In this document: one piece after another, positions 24,591 through 33,361 of the stretch
Layout of the letters: every line of letters begins with the position of its first letter
Position numbering within the stretch: position 1 is the stretch's first letter
From: Spirochaetaceae bacterium
GTDB taxonomy: Bacteria; Spirochaetota; Spirochaetia; SZUA-6; Bin103
NCBI GenBank assembly: GCA_028821475.1
Contig: JAPPGB010000012.1
Location: 1-45,307 of the forward strand
DNA length: 45,307 bases
Direction: 5' to 3'
Translations under genes and position numbers: made by a program
Notes under the pieces: model-generated
Database searches by the model: none
What the model saw: the letters and a program-made list of their open reading frames with translations, nothing else
What the model was told of the DNA's origin: nothing

Positions 24591-26342
24591 ATGCTGACCG
24601 CCCACCCACGCATCCCCTACGGCGAGTCCGACTTCCAGCGCATCCGCCGCAACCGGTGGCTGTACGTCGACAAGTCCCGCTTCCTGCGCCGGCTGGAGGA
24701 GGAGCGCTACGTGTTCCTGATCCGCCCGAGGCGGTTCGGCAAGTCGCTGTGGGTGTCCCTACTGGAGAACTACTACGACCGCTTCTGGGCCGGCCGGTTC
24801 GAGGCCACATTCGCCGGCACCGACATCGGGCAGCACCCGACCGGCGAACAGAGCCGCTACGTGGTGCTGCGGTTCGACTTCTCGGCGGTCGACGACAGGC
24901 TGGAGACCCTGGAGCGGGAGTTCGAGACCTACTGCCACATCGAGCTCCGGGGCGCTCTGCGGCGCCACCCCGACCTGTTTCCGGAAGCGGCGTTGCGTGA
25001 CATCCTCGCGCCGGCGTCCATCGCCACCAAGCTTGCCGGGCTGTTTCGCTACGCCGGCGACCACGACATTCCGCTGTACGTGCTGATCGACGAGTACGAC
25101 AACTTCGCCAACACGGTGCTCGCGCACCACGGCGCGGAGGCGTACCACGACTTCACCCACGGCGGCGGCTTCTACCGCAACTTCTTCGCCACCCTGAAAG
25201 CCGCCACGGCCCGCAGCGGCGGCGGCGTGGAGCGCCTGTTCATCATCGGCGTCTCGCCGGTGACCATGGACGACGTCACCAGCGGCTTCAACATCGGCAA
25301 GAACATCAGCCTGCACCCGGACTTCAACGAGATGGTCGGCTTCACCATGCAGGAGGTGCGTCACCTGGTGGAGACCTACCGGGACCGGGGCGTGTTCAAC
25401 CAGGAGGTCGCTACCGCCATGGGCATCATGGGCCAGTGGTACAACGGCTACCGCTTCGCCGAGGAAGCCGACACCGATCTGTACAACACCGACATGGTGC
25501 TCTACTACCTGGATCAGTCGATCCCCAATCGGCGCGTGCCGAAGTACCTGATCGACACCAACGTGCGCATCGACTACGGCAAGCTGCGCCACCTGCTGGT
25601 GGCCGGCCGGCAACTCAACGGCAACTTCGACCTGCTTCGGAACGTCATCGGTGACGAGCAGGTGGACACCGACATCCAGCCGGGCTTTCCGCTGAAGGAC
25701 CTCACCAAGCCAGAGAACTTCCTGTCCCTGCTGCACTACTTCGGGTTGCTGAGCATCCGCGACGTGGTCGACGGCGTTCCCCGGCTGGCGATCCCGAACC
25801 AGACCGTGAAGCGGCTGATGTACGGCTTCCTGCGCGACGCCTACCGCGACGTGGAATTGTTTTCGGTCAACCTGTTCCGATTCGAGCAGTTGATGATGGC
25901 GATGGCCAACCGGGGCGAGTGGGGGCCGGTGCTGGAGTTCCTCAGCGAGGCGATCGCGCGGCAGACGGGCATCCGCGACTACATCGCGGGGGAGAAGGTG
26001 ATCCAGGGATTTCTTGCCGCCTACCTGAGCGTGACCGGCTACTACGTGCTCCGCTCCGAGGCGGAGATGGGCAAGGGACACGCCGACATCGCGCTGGAGC
26101 CGTTGGTCGCCCGCTACCCGCACCTGCGGCGCGGCTACCTGATCGAGTTGAAGTATCTGAAGCGCTCCGAGCCGGCGGATCAGGCCGCGGTGACGGCGGC
26201 GGCGGCCGACGCGCGGACGCAGCTTGCGCGCTACCTGGCCGACGAGCGACTGGCGCGCCAGTTTCCGGGTGTGCGCTTCACCGGCCTCATGGTAGTCTTC
26301 CACGGCTGGGAGCTGGTGTTCTCCGACGCCGTGCCGGGATGA
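24591..26342 (+). CDS. AAA-ATPase-like / PD-(D/E)XK nuclease family protein, copy 2
   Basis: 583-residue near-copy of the protein at 16175. The ATPase part keeps FLIRPRRFGKS and LYVLIDEYDN; the nuclease part keeps GKGHADIALEPL and YLIELKYLK. Long blocks such as RIDYGKLRHLLVAGRQLNG are identical in both copies. Divergence is concentrated at about residues 105-155 and 420-450. The 60 bases before the start are also shared with copy 1, so the duplication included the leader. Its stop lies 28 bases before a PIN toxin remnant. Gene conversion between the copies is possible given the mosaic pattern. Confidence 0.88.
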   Translation: MLTAHPRIPYGESDFQRIRRNRWLYVDKSRFLRRLEEERYVFLIRPRRFGKSLWVSLLENYYDRFWAGRFEATFAGTDIGQHPTGEQSRYVVLRFDFSAVDDRLETLEREFETYCHIELRGALRRHPDLFPEAALRDILAPASIATKLAGLFRYAGDHDIPLYVLIDEYDNFANTVLAHHGAEAYHDFTHGGGFYRNFFATLKAATARSGGGVERLFIIGVSPVTMDDVTSGFNIGKNISLHPDFNEMVGFTMQEVRHLVETYRDRGVFNQEVATAMGIMGQWYNGYRFAEEADTDLYNTDMVLYYLDQSIPNRRVPKYLIDTNVRIDYGKLRHLLVAGRQLNGNFDLLRNVIGDEQVDTDIQPGFPLKDLTKPENFLSLLHYFGLLSIRDVVDGVPRLAIPNQTVKRLMYGFLRDAYRDVELFSVNLFRFEQLMMAMANRGEWGPVLEFLSEAIARQTGIRDYIAGEKVIQGFLAAYLSVTGYYVLRSEAEMGKGHADIALEPLVARYPHLRRGYLIELKYLKRSEPADQAAVTAAAADARTQLARYLADERLARQFPGVRFTGLMVVFHGWELVFSDAVPG

Positions 26343-26370
26343 CGATCGACGGCGGTTATGCGCATGTGAG

Positions 26371-26546
26371 CCTGTCGGCGGACTCGGACGACAATCCGAT
26401 ACTCGCCACCGCGATCGCTGGCGACGCCGACTTGATCGCGTCCGGTCACCGGGATGACATGCTGGGCGGTCGGGAGCGCGGATGGCATCCCGATCATCAC
26501 GGCGCGTGAGGCGGCCGTTCGACTCCGTGCAGGCGGGGAAGACTGA
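26371..26546 (+). pseudogene. 3' remnant of a PIN-domain toxin, frameshifted
   Basis: This stretch matches the last 176 bases of the PIN toxin gene at 19604-20029: SADSDDNPILATAIAGDADL, then GHRDDML, then after a one-base frameshift GSADGIPIITAREAA and the end GED-stop. The antitoxin and the first two thirds of the toxin are absent. The remnant starts right after the AAA-ATPase stop, so it marks the edge of a deletion inside a duplicated block that originally resembled the region after copy 1. Confidence 0.88.
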
Positions 26547-26575
26547 ACGCGAGAGCGCCGAGAGCTCACCGCTCG

Positions 26576-26603
26576 TTTCGACGTGAGCCGCGCCCGGTAT
26601 ACT
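26576..26603 (+). promoter_or_regulatory. Candidate promoter of the monooxygenase operon
   Basis: TTTCGA (26576-26581), 16-base spacer, TATACT (26598-26603). The only near-consensus -10 between the PIN remnant and the GTG start at 26660; AAGGAG follows at 26644-26649. Confidence 0.45.
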
Positions 26604-26659
26604 GGGCTCGCCGCCGTGGCCGTCCCTGAGCAACCCGAACCGCAAGGAGCGATAACGAA

Positions 26660-27871
26660 GTGAACGTGCTGTTCTTTCACCTGATGCCGTACGCTGAACT
26701 GCCCGCCGACTTTCGCGAGCGGCATCCGTCGATCTGGGTGGACATCGACTCGCGGCTGTTCGATCCGCAACGCGGCGGGGCGATGTACAACGACTACCTG
26801 GACGAGCTGGAGGACGCGGCGCGGCTGGGCTTCGACGGGGTGTGCGTCAACGAGCACCACGCCAACGGCTACGGCATGATGCCGTCGCCCAACCTGATGG
26901 CGGCGGTCCTGGCGCGCGGCACGAAGCGGGGCGCCATCTGCGTGATGGGCAACGCGGCGGCGCTGTACGACCCGCCGACCCGGGTGGCGGAGGAGATGGC
27001 GATGCTGGACTGCATCTCCGGCGGGCGGCTGATCGCCGGGCTGCCGCTGGGCACGCCGATGGACACCTGCTACGCCTACGGCCAGAACCCCAGCATGGTG
27101 CGCGACCGCTACCTCGAGGCGTGCGACCTGATCGTGCGCGCCTGGCAGGAGCGCGACCCGTTTCCGTTCGCCGGGCGCTTCTACCAGCAGCGCTACGTGA
27201 ACTGCTGGCCGCGCCCGGTACAGCAGCCCAGGCCGCCGATCTGGGTGCCGGGCGGCGGGGCGCCGGAGACTTGGCGCATGTGCGGCGAGCGCGGCTACGT
27301 GTACGCGGCGCTGTCCTACTTCGGCTACCAGACCGCGCGCGGCGTGCTCAAGGGCTACTGGGCGGAGCTGGAGCGCCAGGGGCTGGAGCCCAACCCGTTC
27401 CAGGCCGGCTACCTGCAACTCGTCGGCGTTGCCGAGACCAAGCGCGAGGCGCTGGAGCGGTACCGCGAGCCGGCCGAGTACTTCTACACCAACTGCCTGC
27501 ACACCAACCCGCGCTTCGCGGTGCCGCCCGGCTACGCCACCGAGGCGTCGGTGCGGTTTCGCGCCCGGCAGGCCACCTCCGGCAACCCGGTCGCCCAGTT
27601 CACCACCGCGCCGAGCTACGAGCAGATCCTGGAGCGCGGCTACCTGCTGGTCGGCACGCCGGACGAGGTGGCCGAACGGCTGCGCGAGATCGCGGTGGAC
27701 CTGAACGTCGGCCAGCTCATGCTGCTGCTGCACTTCGGCAACATGGACCGCGACCTGACGCGCGCCAACACCGAGCTGTTCGCGACCGGAGTGCTGCCGC
27801 AGATCCGCGACCTGTTCACCGACCGGTGGCAGGACCACTGGTGGCCGGCCGCGGCCGCGAGGAACGCGTGA
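26660..27871 (+). CDS. LLM-class flavin-dependent oxidoreductase (luciferase-like)
   Basis: 403-residue TIM-barrel monooxygenase of the bacterial luciferase family, using reduced flavin and O2. Visible signatures are GFDGVCVNEHHANGYGMMPS near residue 60, AEEMAMLDCISGGRLIAGLPLG (the DxISxGR motif, here DCISGGR), RDRYLEACDLIVRAW, and WVPGGGAPETWRMC. GTG 26660 with AAGGAG at 10 bases is the start. The gene overlaps the next one (GTGA), so an alpha/beta hydrolase is made with it. LLM enzymes paired with a hydrolase often belong to degradation of small organic molecules. Substrate unknown. Confidence 0.88.
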   Translation: MNVLFFHLMPYAELPADFRERHPSIWVDIDSRLFDPQRGGAMYNDYLDELEDAARLGFDGVCVNEHHANGYGMMPSPNLMAAVLARGTKRGAICVMGNAAALYDPPTRVAEEMAMLDCISGGRLIAGLPLGTPMDTCYAYGQNPSMVRDRYLEACDLIVRAWQERDPFPFAGRFYQQRYVNCWPRPVQQPRPPIWVPGGGAPETWRMCGERGYVYAALSYFGYQTARGVLKGYWAELERQGLEPNPFQAGYLQLVGVAETKREALERYREPAEYFYTNCLHTNPRFAVPPGYATEASVRFRARQATSGNPVAQFTTAPSYEQILERGYLLVGTPDEVAERLREIAVDLNVGQLMLLLHFGNMDRDLTRANTELFATGVLPQIRDLFTDRWQDHWWPAAAARNA

Positions 27872-28746
27872 GCGGGCCCGCTCACCCTGCGTCCAGGCAG
27901 GGCGACACCAGCGCCCGGACGGCGCCGCCCGGACCGCTTGGACCGCCCGCCGCGGCATGGGAACCGGGGCGCACGCGACGGGAACCGTCGGTCACGGTTG
28001 CCGGCGTGGCGTGCCGGGTGTGGGAGCAGGGAACGGGCCGCCCGGTGACCTTCCTGCCCGGCATCGGCGGGCTGCCGCGCTGGAGCGCCTTTCTCGACGC
28101 ACTGGCGCGTGAGCGGCGGGTTGCCGCGCCGAGCCTGCCGGGATTCCCCGGCTCGTCGGCCCTGCCGGAACTGGACGATCACCTCGACTGGCTGCTGGCC
28201 GCCGCCGACCTGCTGCACGCGTGCGGCGCGGCCGGCGGCGACCTGGTGGCCGTGTCGGTGGGCGCCGCGCTGGCCGCCGACGTGGCTGCGGTGTGGCCGG
28301 ACGCCGTGCGGCGGCTGGTGCTGGTGTCCCCGCTCGGCCTGTTCGACCCGGCGGACCCCAGCGCCGACATCTTCGCCCCGCCGGCGGACGGATTGGGCGC
28401 GCTGCTGTGCCGCGACCCGGCCCGCTTCGAGGCGCACGTGGCCCTACCGGACGGCGCCGACCGGGTGGAGTGGACGGTGCAGCAGGTGCGCGCCCAGGAG
28501 GCGGCCGCGCGCCTGCTGTGGCCGGTGGGCGACACGCGCCTCGCGCGCCGCCTGCACCGCGTCACCGGGCCCACGCTGCTGGTGTTCGGCGGGCACGACC
28601 GCGTGCTGCCGCCCTCATACCGGCAGCGCTTCCAGCGCGCCTTGCCGCACGCGCGGCTGGAGGTGGTCGACGACGCCGGCCACCTGGTCGACCTGGACGC
28701 GCCAAGCATCCTGGCTCGCTTGGTGGAGGAGTTTCTCCGCTCCTGA
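27868..28746 (+). CDS. Alpha/beta hydrolase
   Basis: 292-residue hydrolase. After a Pro/Ala/Arg-rich, probably disordered N-tail of about 40 residues, the fold begins VTVAGVACRVWEQG and VTFLPGIGGLPRWS (oxyanion region). The nucleophile Ser is in LVAVSVGAALAAD, the acid Asp in VFGGHDRVLPPS and the His in DDAGHLVDLDAP, so the triad is complete; the elbow has Ala instead of the first Gly (AVSVG). It starts with GTG inside the stop of the monooxygenase gene (GTGA), which indicates coupled translation and a shared pathway. The long low-complexity N-tail might be an artefact if translation starts later, but no clear later start is visible. Confidence 0.82.
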   Translation: MSGPAHPASRQGDTSARTAPPGPLGPPAAAWEPGRTRREPSVTVAGVACRVWEQGTGRPVTFLPGIGGLPRWSAFLDALARERRVAAPSLPGFPGSSALPELDDHLDWLLAAADLLHACGAAGGDLVAVSVGAALAADVAAVWPDAVRRLVLVSPLGLFDPADPSADIFAPPADGLGALLCRDPARFEAHVALPDGADRVEWTVQQVRAQEAAARLLWPVGDTRLARRLHRVTGPTLLVFGGHDRVLPPSYRQRFQRALPHARLEVVDDAGHLVDLDAPSILARLVEEFLRS

Positions 28747-28911
28747 TCAGCAGCGTCGCGAGAACGCCCCTCATCGCACCGTGGCCCGAGCGATCGCTGT
28801 CGTCGACTCCACCATCCGGCGCAGTTCTAACATGGATGGCTTTCGGCGGGCAGCACTCGACCGACCCTTCCGGGATTGCCGATTCTTGTCATTCGGCACA
28901 TGCTGGGCGAC

Positions 28912-29139
28912 GTGAACACCACCATGAACGTATCGCTGCCCGCCTCGCTGAAGTCGTTCGTAGACGAGCAGGTCGCCGGACGCGGTTACGGAACCTGCAG
29001 CGAGTACGTGCGCGCTCTGATCCGCCGGGATCAGGACCGCCAGAGCCTGCGCCGGCTGTTGTTCGAGGGAGCCGGGTCAGCCCCTACGGGTCCGGTGGAT
29101 GCGGCCTACTTCGATGACCTGAGAGCACGCGTTCGCTGA
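28912..29139 (+). CDS. Orphan ParD-type antitoxin
   Basis: About 75 residues. The start GTG 28912 gives MNTTMNVSLPASLKSFVDEQV, which is the ribbon-helix-helix start of the ParD/CC2985 family; the second helix region is YGTCSEYVRALIRRDQDRQ and the acidic tail AAYFDDLRARVR is the toxin-binding part. The ParE toxin gene that normally overlaps its 3' end is absent: the next gene is the ankyrin protein on the other strand, ending 14 bases away. It may be a deletion remnant or a solitary regulator that can neutralise a distant ParE. Confidence 0.78.
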   Translation: MNTTMNVSLPASLKSFVDEQVAGRGYGTCSEYVRALIRRDQDRQSLRRLLFEGAGSAPTGPVDAAYFDDLRARVR

Positions 29140-29152
29140 CCGGCATCGCCGA

Positions 29153-30811
29153 TCAGCCTGAGAGGAGAGCCGCGACCGCGGCGTCGCCGCGGCGGACAGC
29201 GCTCTCCCGGGGCGTCTCGCCCTTGGCGTCGCGGACGGCGAGGTCGGCGCCGGCCTCCAGGAGCGCGGCTACCACCTGTTCGAGGTGATCGATGTCGTCG
29301 CGCAGGTGGTGCAGGGGTGAGCCGCCGCCGGGCAACGTATCGGTGGCGAAGCCTGAATGTTCTGCCAGGTACCGTCGCAGCGCCTCAATCCTCCCGAAGG
29401 AGATCAGGTCGAGGCCGTCGGGACAGTGGTCGAGCAGGTAGTCGCGCATGGCGGCGTGGCCGGCGTAGTCGGCCCACCCGGCCGGCGTCGACTCGTGGTT
29501 GCGGTCGCGCAGCGGGCGGGCGCCGTGCTCGATGAGCAACTCGGCGGCCGCCCGATGGTCGTGCCACGCCGCCTGGTGCAGGGCGGTGGTGCCGTCCTCG
29601 GAGGTGGCGTTCGGGTCGGCGCCGAGATTCAGCATGCACCGCAGGGCAGCAACGTTGCCCAGGGACGCGGCCGCCGACAGTGCACCGGCGTCGTTCAGGC
29701 TGTCGGGCGCGTGCTCGAGCGCGGCGCGCGCGGCCGCCTCGTCGCCGTTCATGCAGGCGGCGCGGAAGCGGTTCTCGGGGCTCAGCTCGGCCGGCTCCGC
29801 GCCGGCGCGCACCAGCATGTCGGCGATGTCGCCGAAGCCGTTCAGCAGCGCGTTCTCGTGGTGGGTGCGCCCGTCGTAGTAGTTGACGCCACCCGGATCG
29901 GCGCCATGCCGGAGCAACAGCTCGACCCGCTCGGTGAACCCCTTGGTGGCCGCGTGGCCGAGCATGAAGTCGAGGGTCCCGACCTGGTTGTCGGTCTTCC
30001 AGTTGATCCTGGCCGCTGCCGTGAGCCCGCGGTCAAGCAGCAGCCTGAGCCAGCCGTTGTGGGGACGGAAGATCGTGTTGTAGAGGCCCTGGGCGTCGTT
30101 GGGGTCGGCGCCCGCGTCGAGCAGCAGCGTAGCCAGGGCCATGGCGTGCGCATGCGGCGGCTGGCTGACGACGCCTCCCTCCCCTTCGCCCATCGCTCCG
30201 GTCAAGGCGGTGAACCGGTACGTACCGTCCCACATGTAGTGCGAGTTCGGGTCCGCGCCGCGGTCGAGCAGCAGACGGGCGGTGGCGACGGCGTCGGCCT
30301 CCGGAAGCTGTTCGGTGACCCGCGAGTAGCACAGGTAGAGCAGCGGCGGCCAGTTGCGCGGCCCGCCGGGAGCCGACGCACGGCCCGCATCCTCGTCCAG
30401 GAGCCGCCGCAACGCGCCGGCGTTGGCCGTGGCGGCGGCGGCGTGCGCGTCGGCCTCCGCCAGTGCCGGCCGCGCCGCCAGCATCGCCTTGGCCCGGTCG
30501 ATCCGCGCCGTAGAGTCGTTGCCGTAGGTCAGGCAGGCAAGGTCCAGAAACTGGGCCACCTCGCCGTCCCGGGAGTCCGCGACCAGTTCCTCGACGTGCT
30601 CGGACAGCCTGCGCCAGCTCGGGAACCCGTACTCGCGGGCCACCACGAGTTGGGCGTCGGCCAGCAGTTCGAACCGGTCCGGGCGGGGATGATGCTCCTG
30701 GATACGCGCGCGAACGCTGTCGGGATCGTTGCGGTGCAGGCGCAGTAGCTGCTTGGCCTGCTTCTTGACGCTGGCCAGACTCGGCCGCGGTGGTAGTGAT
30801 TGCACGGACAT
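29153..30811 (-). CDS. Ankyrin-repeat protein
   Basis: 552 residues, no signal peptide. ATG 30811 is chosen because AGGAGG stands 4 bases before it and the known N-terminal domain follows (SLASVKKQAKQLLRLHRNDP, then LADAQLVVAREYGFPSWRRL). Ankyrin repeats fill the rest; clear consensus copies are ATARLLLDRGADPN, ALATLLLDAGADPN, VAALRCMLNLGADPNATSEDGTTALHQAA (given in parts) and AAELLIEHGARP, with a last one at VVAALLEAGADLAVRDAKGETP. Such proteins act by protein-protein contact. In host-associated bacteria ankyrin proteins are often discussed as host-interaction factors, but here the absence of a secretion signal leaves that open. Confidence 0.88.
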   Translation of the reverse strand: MSVQSLPPRPSLASVKKQAKQLLRLHRNDPDSVRARIQEHHPRPDRFELLADAQLVVAREYGFPSWRRLSEHVEELVADSRDGEVAQFLDLACLTYGNDSTARIDRAKAMLAARPALAEADAHAAAATANAGALRRLLDEDAGRASAPGGPRNWPPLLYLCYSRVTEQLPEADAVATARLLLDRGADPNSHYMWDGTYRFTALTGAMGEGEGGVVSQPPHAHAMALATLLLDAGADPNDAQGLYNTIFRPHNGWLRLLLDRGLTAAARINWKTDNQVGTLDFMLGHAATKGFTERVELLLRHGADPGGVNYYDGRTHHENALLNGFGDIADMLVRAGAEPAELSPENRFRAACMNGDEAAARAALEHAPDSLNDAGALSAAASLGNVAALRCMLNLGADPNATSEDGTTALHQAAWHDHRAAAELLIEHGARPLRDRNHESTPAGWADYAGHAAMRDYLLDHCPDGLDLISFGRIEALRRYLAEHSGFATDTLPGGGSPLHHLRDDIDHLEQVVAALLEAGADLAVRDAKGETPRESAVRRGDAAVAALLSG

Positions 30812-30987
30812 GAAACCTCCTCCCATGCTGCCTGCGTCCGCCGTCAGGCCGAAAGAAGGTGATGATCGACTCGGAACCGAGAGGTGGGAGTTGTTCCCTT
30901 TCCGCGGACTGGACGCACCCTCGCCGTGCGCTCGCCCAGCAAACCACGTCCACGGGGATCGGGTCAACCGGCAAATTCATCAATCCA

Positions 30988-31776
30988 TCACGCCGGAATC
31001 GCCGCGTCGAACGCGTCTGCCAGGGCGCTCACACTCGGGTAGCGAGCCGCGGGATCAGGGGCGCACGCGATCTCCGTCACCGCCCGGACCGTGCCGTCGA
31101 GGAAGATCTGCGCGGTTCTGCCGAGCGTGAACACCGTCGTTCGCTCGTCGATGACGCACCCCTTCTCGAACTCTTCGGGTGCCATGAACCGGGTCGAGCC
31201 GAACATCCGGCCAACGGTATTTCGATATGGCCCACAGTGATAGTGGTCGAGGTCGCACACCCGCAGGGTGCCCGCCTCGAAGTCGTAGATCAGGCAGCCG
31301 TCGTAGAAGTCGCCCGCAACCCAGCCGTGATCGGCGAGCGCAGCGTGCAGGTCGATGATCCGGCGAACGGCGGTGATCCGCATGGCCGGCGGCAGCGACC
31401 GGAACCGCTCGCCGGCGCTGTCCGGGGTTCGCAGGTGTCTTGGGGCGTACAGGTTCTCACCGTGGGCCCACCGGTACACCAGCATGCGCCCCCATGCGGA
31501 GTCCACCGAGGTGACGAACTCGGTCAGGGCGGGGTGCGACACGCCGCGCGCCAACCGCTCGGCATGCTCCAGCCGTGCGAGGCGTCTGTCGTGGGCGCCT
31601 CCGTCTCCCGCTGGGCCCGCCGGCTCCCCCGCCGTCTTCACGAAGTACCGGTTCCCCGCTACGGCGACGCCGAACGAGACGTTGCCCGAATCCTGTTGGT
31701 CGATGTGAACGAATATGCGGCCAACCGAGTCCAGGAACTCGGCGGGGGCAAGGCTCGGGGATGCAGTGTGCCACAC
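30988..31776 (-). CDS. Divergent Ser/Thr protein kinase-like protein
   Basis: About 262 residues of a protein-kinase fold. VSFGVAVAGNRYFVKTAG carries the ATP-binding Lys; the catalytic loop is GWVAGDFYDGCLIYDF in place of HRDLKPxN, the metal site is RVCDLDHYH in place of DFG, and the activation segment ends GSTRFMAPEEFEKG (APE motif). The same DFYDG / FMAPEEF pattern occurs in a known bacterial kinase-like family (seen in Bacillus), so this is a recognised subfamily and not decay. The loop Asn is Cys here, so activity is uncertain. The start is unclear: GTG 31776 or GTG 31815, with no good ribosome site for either. Target unknown. Confidence 0.72.
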   Translation of the reverse strand: MWHTASPSLAPAEFLDSVGRIFVHIDQQDSGNVSFGVAVAGNRYFVKTAGEPAGPAGDGGAHDRRLARLEHAERLARGVSHPALTEFVTSVDSAWGRMLVYRWAHGENLYAPRHLRTPDSAGERFRSLPPAMRITAVRRIIDLHAALADHGWVAGDFYDGCLIYDFEAGTLRVCDLDHYHCGPYRNTVGRMFGSTRFMAPEEFEKGCVIDERTTVFTLGRTAQIFLDGTVRAVTEIACAPDPAARYPSVSALADAFDAAIPA

Positions 31777-31863
31777 GTTTCGGATGCTACCACACCGGCA
31801 AGTGGCCCGACGCACCAGATCCCCGCCGTTGACGCCGGAATACGTACGTGCTCACATACACAG

Positions 31864-32106
31864 GTGGCGGCCAAGGTGATTCTCATCGACGTGGAGGCAT
31901 ACGAGCGCCCGCGCAACGCCTGCCGGGCACCCGAAGGCTCCTTCTCGGAGGCGATGCAGCGGGGCGTCTGGCCACCGTCAGCGCGCACCGCGGCAGCCCT
32001 GCTGGCCGCGCTCGAAGCGATGCCGACGATGAGCGAAGCCGAACTCGACCGTCTGGACGCAGCCCAAGCGGCGGACCGGGCGCCGGACGCTATCCCCTAC
32101 TGCTGA
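31864..32106 (+). CDS. Orphan VapB-type antitoxin (DUF217-like)
   Basis: 80-residue protein from GTG 31864: AAKVILIDVEAYERPRNACR, then EGSFSEAMQRG, then LLAALEAMPTMSEAELDRLD. This matches the VAPB_antitox family pattern (KTIxIDxEAYxxLxxxxxxGESFSxxI ... LLxxLExxPxLSExxLDxV). The GESFS core is EGSFS and the Leu after EAY is Pro, so it may be damaged. No PIN toxin follows. The 3' end overlaps the end of the convergent dehydrogenase by 10 bases, which implies that a toxin gene once downstream was removed. Confidence 0.6.
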   Translation: MAAKVILIDVEAYERPRNACRAPEGSFSEAMQRGVWPPSARTAAALLAALEAMPTMSEAELDRLDAAQAADRAPDAIPYC

Positions 32107-33176
32107 CCGGCGACGCGTTCGAAGATGGCGACCAGTTCAGGGCGCAGGGGGTAGCGCAGCGGCTCGCCGGCGAAGTGGCGGCGGGCATCTTCGCACTGGC
32201 CGGTGAACACGCCGCGGTGGGCGCCGTAGGTGGTGCCGGCGCGGTGCGGGGTGTGGATCACGTTGGGCAGGGTGCGCAGCGGGTCGTCCGGCGGCGGCGG
32301 CTCCGGGCTGAACACGTCGAGGGCGGCGCGCAGTTCGCCGGCCCGCAGCCGCTCCAGCAGCGGCGGCTGCTCCACCACCGCCATGCGTGACACCAGCACG
32401 AACACCGCCTCGTTCGGCAGGGCGTGGATTACCTCGCGGTTGATGATGCCGATGGTCTCCGGGGTGGGCGGTATGGCGATGAAGAACACTTCGCTGCGCG
32501 CGGCCATGGCGGCCAAGTCGTCTGCCTTGCGGCCGCCGGCGGCGGTGATCCGCTCCTCCGGTACGTAGGGATCGAACGCTTCCCAGTCGGTGTCGAACGG
32601 CGCCAGCATGCGCGCCAGGTGGCGGTGGATCTCGCCGAACCCGGCCAGCCCGACGCGCCGGCCCTGCAGCCGGTCGGGGGTATCGGGCCGCTCGGGCATT
32701 TCCTTCCAGCGCACCCAGCCGTTGTCACCGACGATGCGGTGCTCCTGCGGGATGTTGCGCAGCGCCGCCAGCCCGAGCGCGAACTCGTACTCCGCCACCC
32801 ACGGCGACATGCACGGCGCCGTCTCGGTGATCGCGATGCCACGCTCCACCGCAGCCTGCACGTCGATGAACTGGGCCTGGGTATAGTGGCAGGTGGACCC
32901 GATGTAGCGCAGCCGCGGCGCCCGCGCCAGGCGCTCGGCGGACAGGTAGCCCATGCCCTGGTCGCCCCAGCCGACCAGCACCAGGCCGTCGGCATCGGCG
33001 AGCGCGGCATCCACCTGCGCCGCGCGCTCGTCCGGCGTCTGCTCCTTGGTCAGGTCGACGTGTACGCGCTCGGCGAACGAATCGAGCACCTCGGCCGCCG
33101 CATCGCTCCAGTGCATGTCCAGCGGCTGCCGCGACGCCCACGGGCCGAACAGCACCACGATCCTCGGTCGCGCCAT
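32097..33176 (-). CDS. D-isomer-specific 2-hydroxyacid dehydrogenase, tandem copy A
   Basis: 359-residue NAD-dependent dehydrogenase. ATG 33176 follows AAGGAGG at 5 bases. Catalytic residues are in place: Arg264 (VSRMAVVEQ), Glu292 (FSPEPPPPDDP) and His311 (HTPHRAG). The Rossmann motif reads VGLAGFGEIHRHL (179-184 G-F-G-E-I-H), with His where the third Gly of GxGxxG usually stands; Asp202 ends the second strand, favouring NAD over NADP. A close paralogue lies directly upstream (33362-34441), so the pair arose by tandem duplication. Substrate unknown; glycerate-, glyoxylate- or sugar-acid-like compounds are typical. Confidence 0.9.
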   Translation of the reverse strand: MARPRIVVLFGPWASRQPLDMHWSDAAAEVLDSFAERVHVDLTKEQTPDERAAQVDAALADADGLVLVGWGDQGMGYLSAERLARAPRLRYIGSTCHYTQAQFIDVQAAVERGIAITETAPCMSPWVAEYEFALGLAALRNIPQEHRIVGDNGWVRWKEMPERPDTPDRLQGRRVGLAGFGEIHRHLARMLAPFDTDWEAFDPYVPEERITAAGGRKADDLAAMAARSEVFFIAIPPTPETIGIINREVIHALPNEAVFVLVSRMAVVEQPPLLERLRAGELRAALDVFSPEPPPPDDPLRTLPNVIHTPHRAGTTYGAHRGVFTGQCEDARRHFAGEPLRYPLRPELVAIFERVAGQQ

Positions 33177-33361
33177 CTTTCCCTCCTTGTATCCCGGTTC
33201 CATCCGAACCTCCGCGGGAACCTGCCCAGTGTAGCGAATCCGCTCCTGACGTTGACACCCGCCCCGTGGACTGGCCGGGTAGCCGGACCCGTGTACGAGC
33301 GCTGGGCGCGGACGAGCCGGGCTGCGCCTGAATGGGCCCTCCGAGTGCCCGCCGGCGCCGC

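Noticed and set aside
16175-26342. Composite transposon bounded by the two AAA-ATPase genes
   Set aside because: The duplicated genes do not resemble transposases or integrases, and I see no terminal inverted repeats or target duplications at the block ends. Recombination between direct repeats remains possible.
24759-26645. Long minus-strand frame of about 628 codons
   Set aside because: Antisense shadow of AAA-ATPase copy 2; the plus strand encodes the recognised protein, and the same shadow occurs opposite copy 1.
29357-30748. 463-codon plus-strand frame opposite the ankyrin gene
   Set aside because: Composition (VVGVGARVEQQ-like runs) is that of a complement of ankyrin repeats; the minus strand has repeated GADPN signatures.
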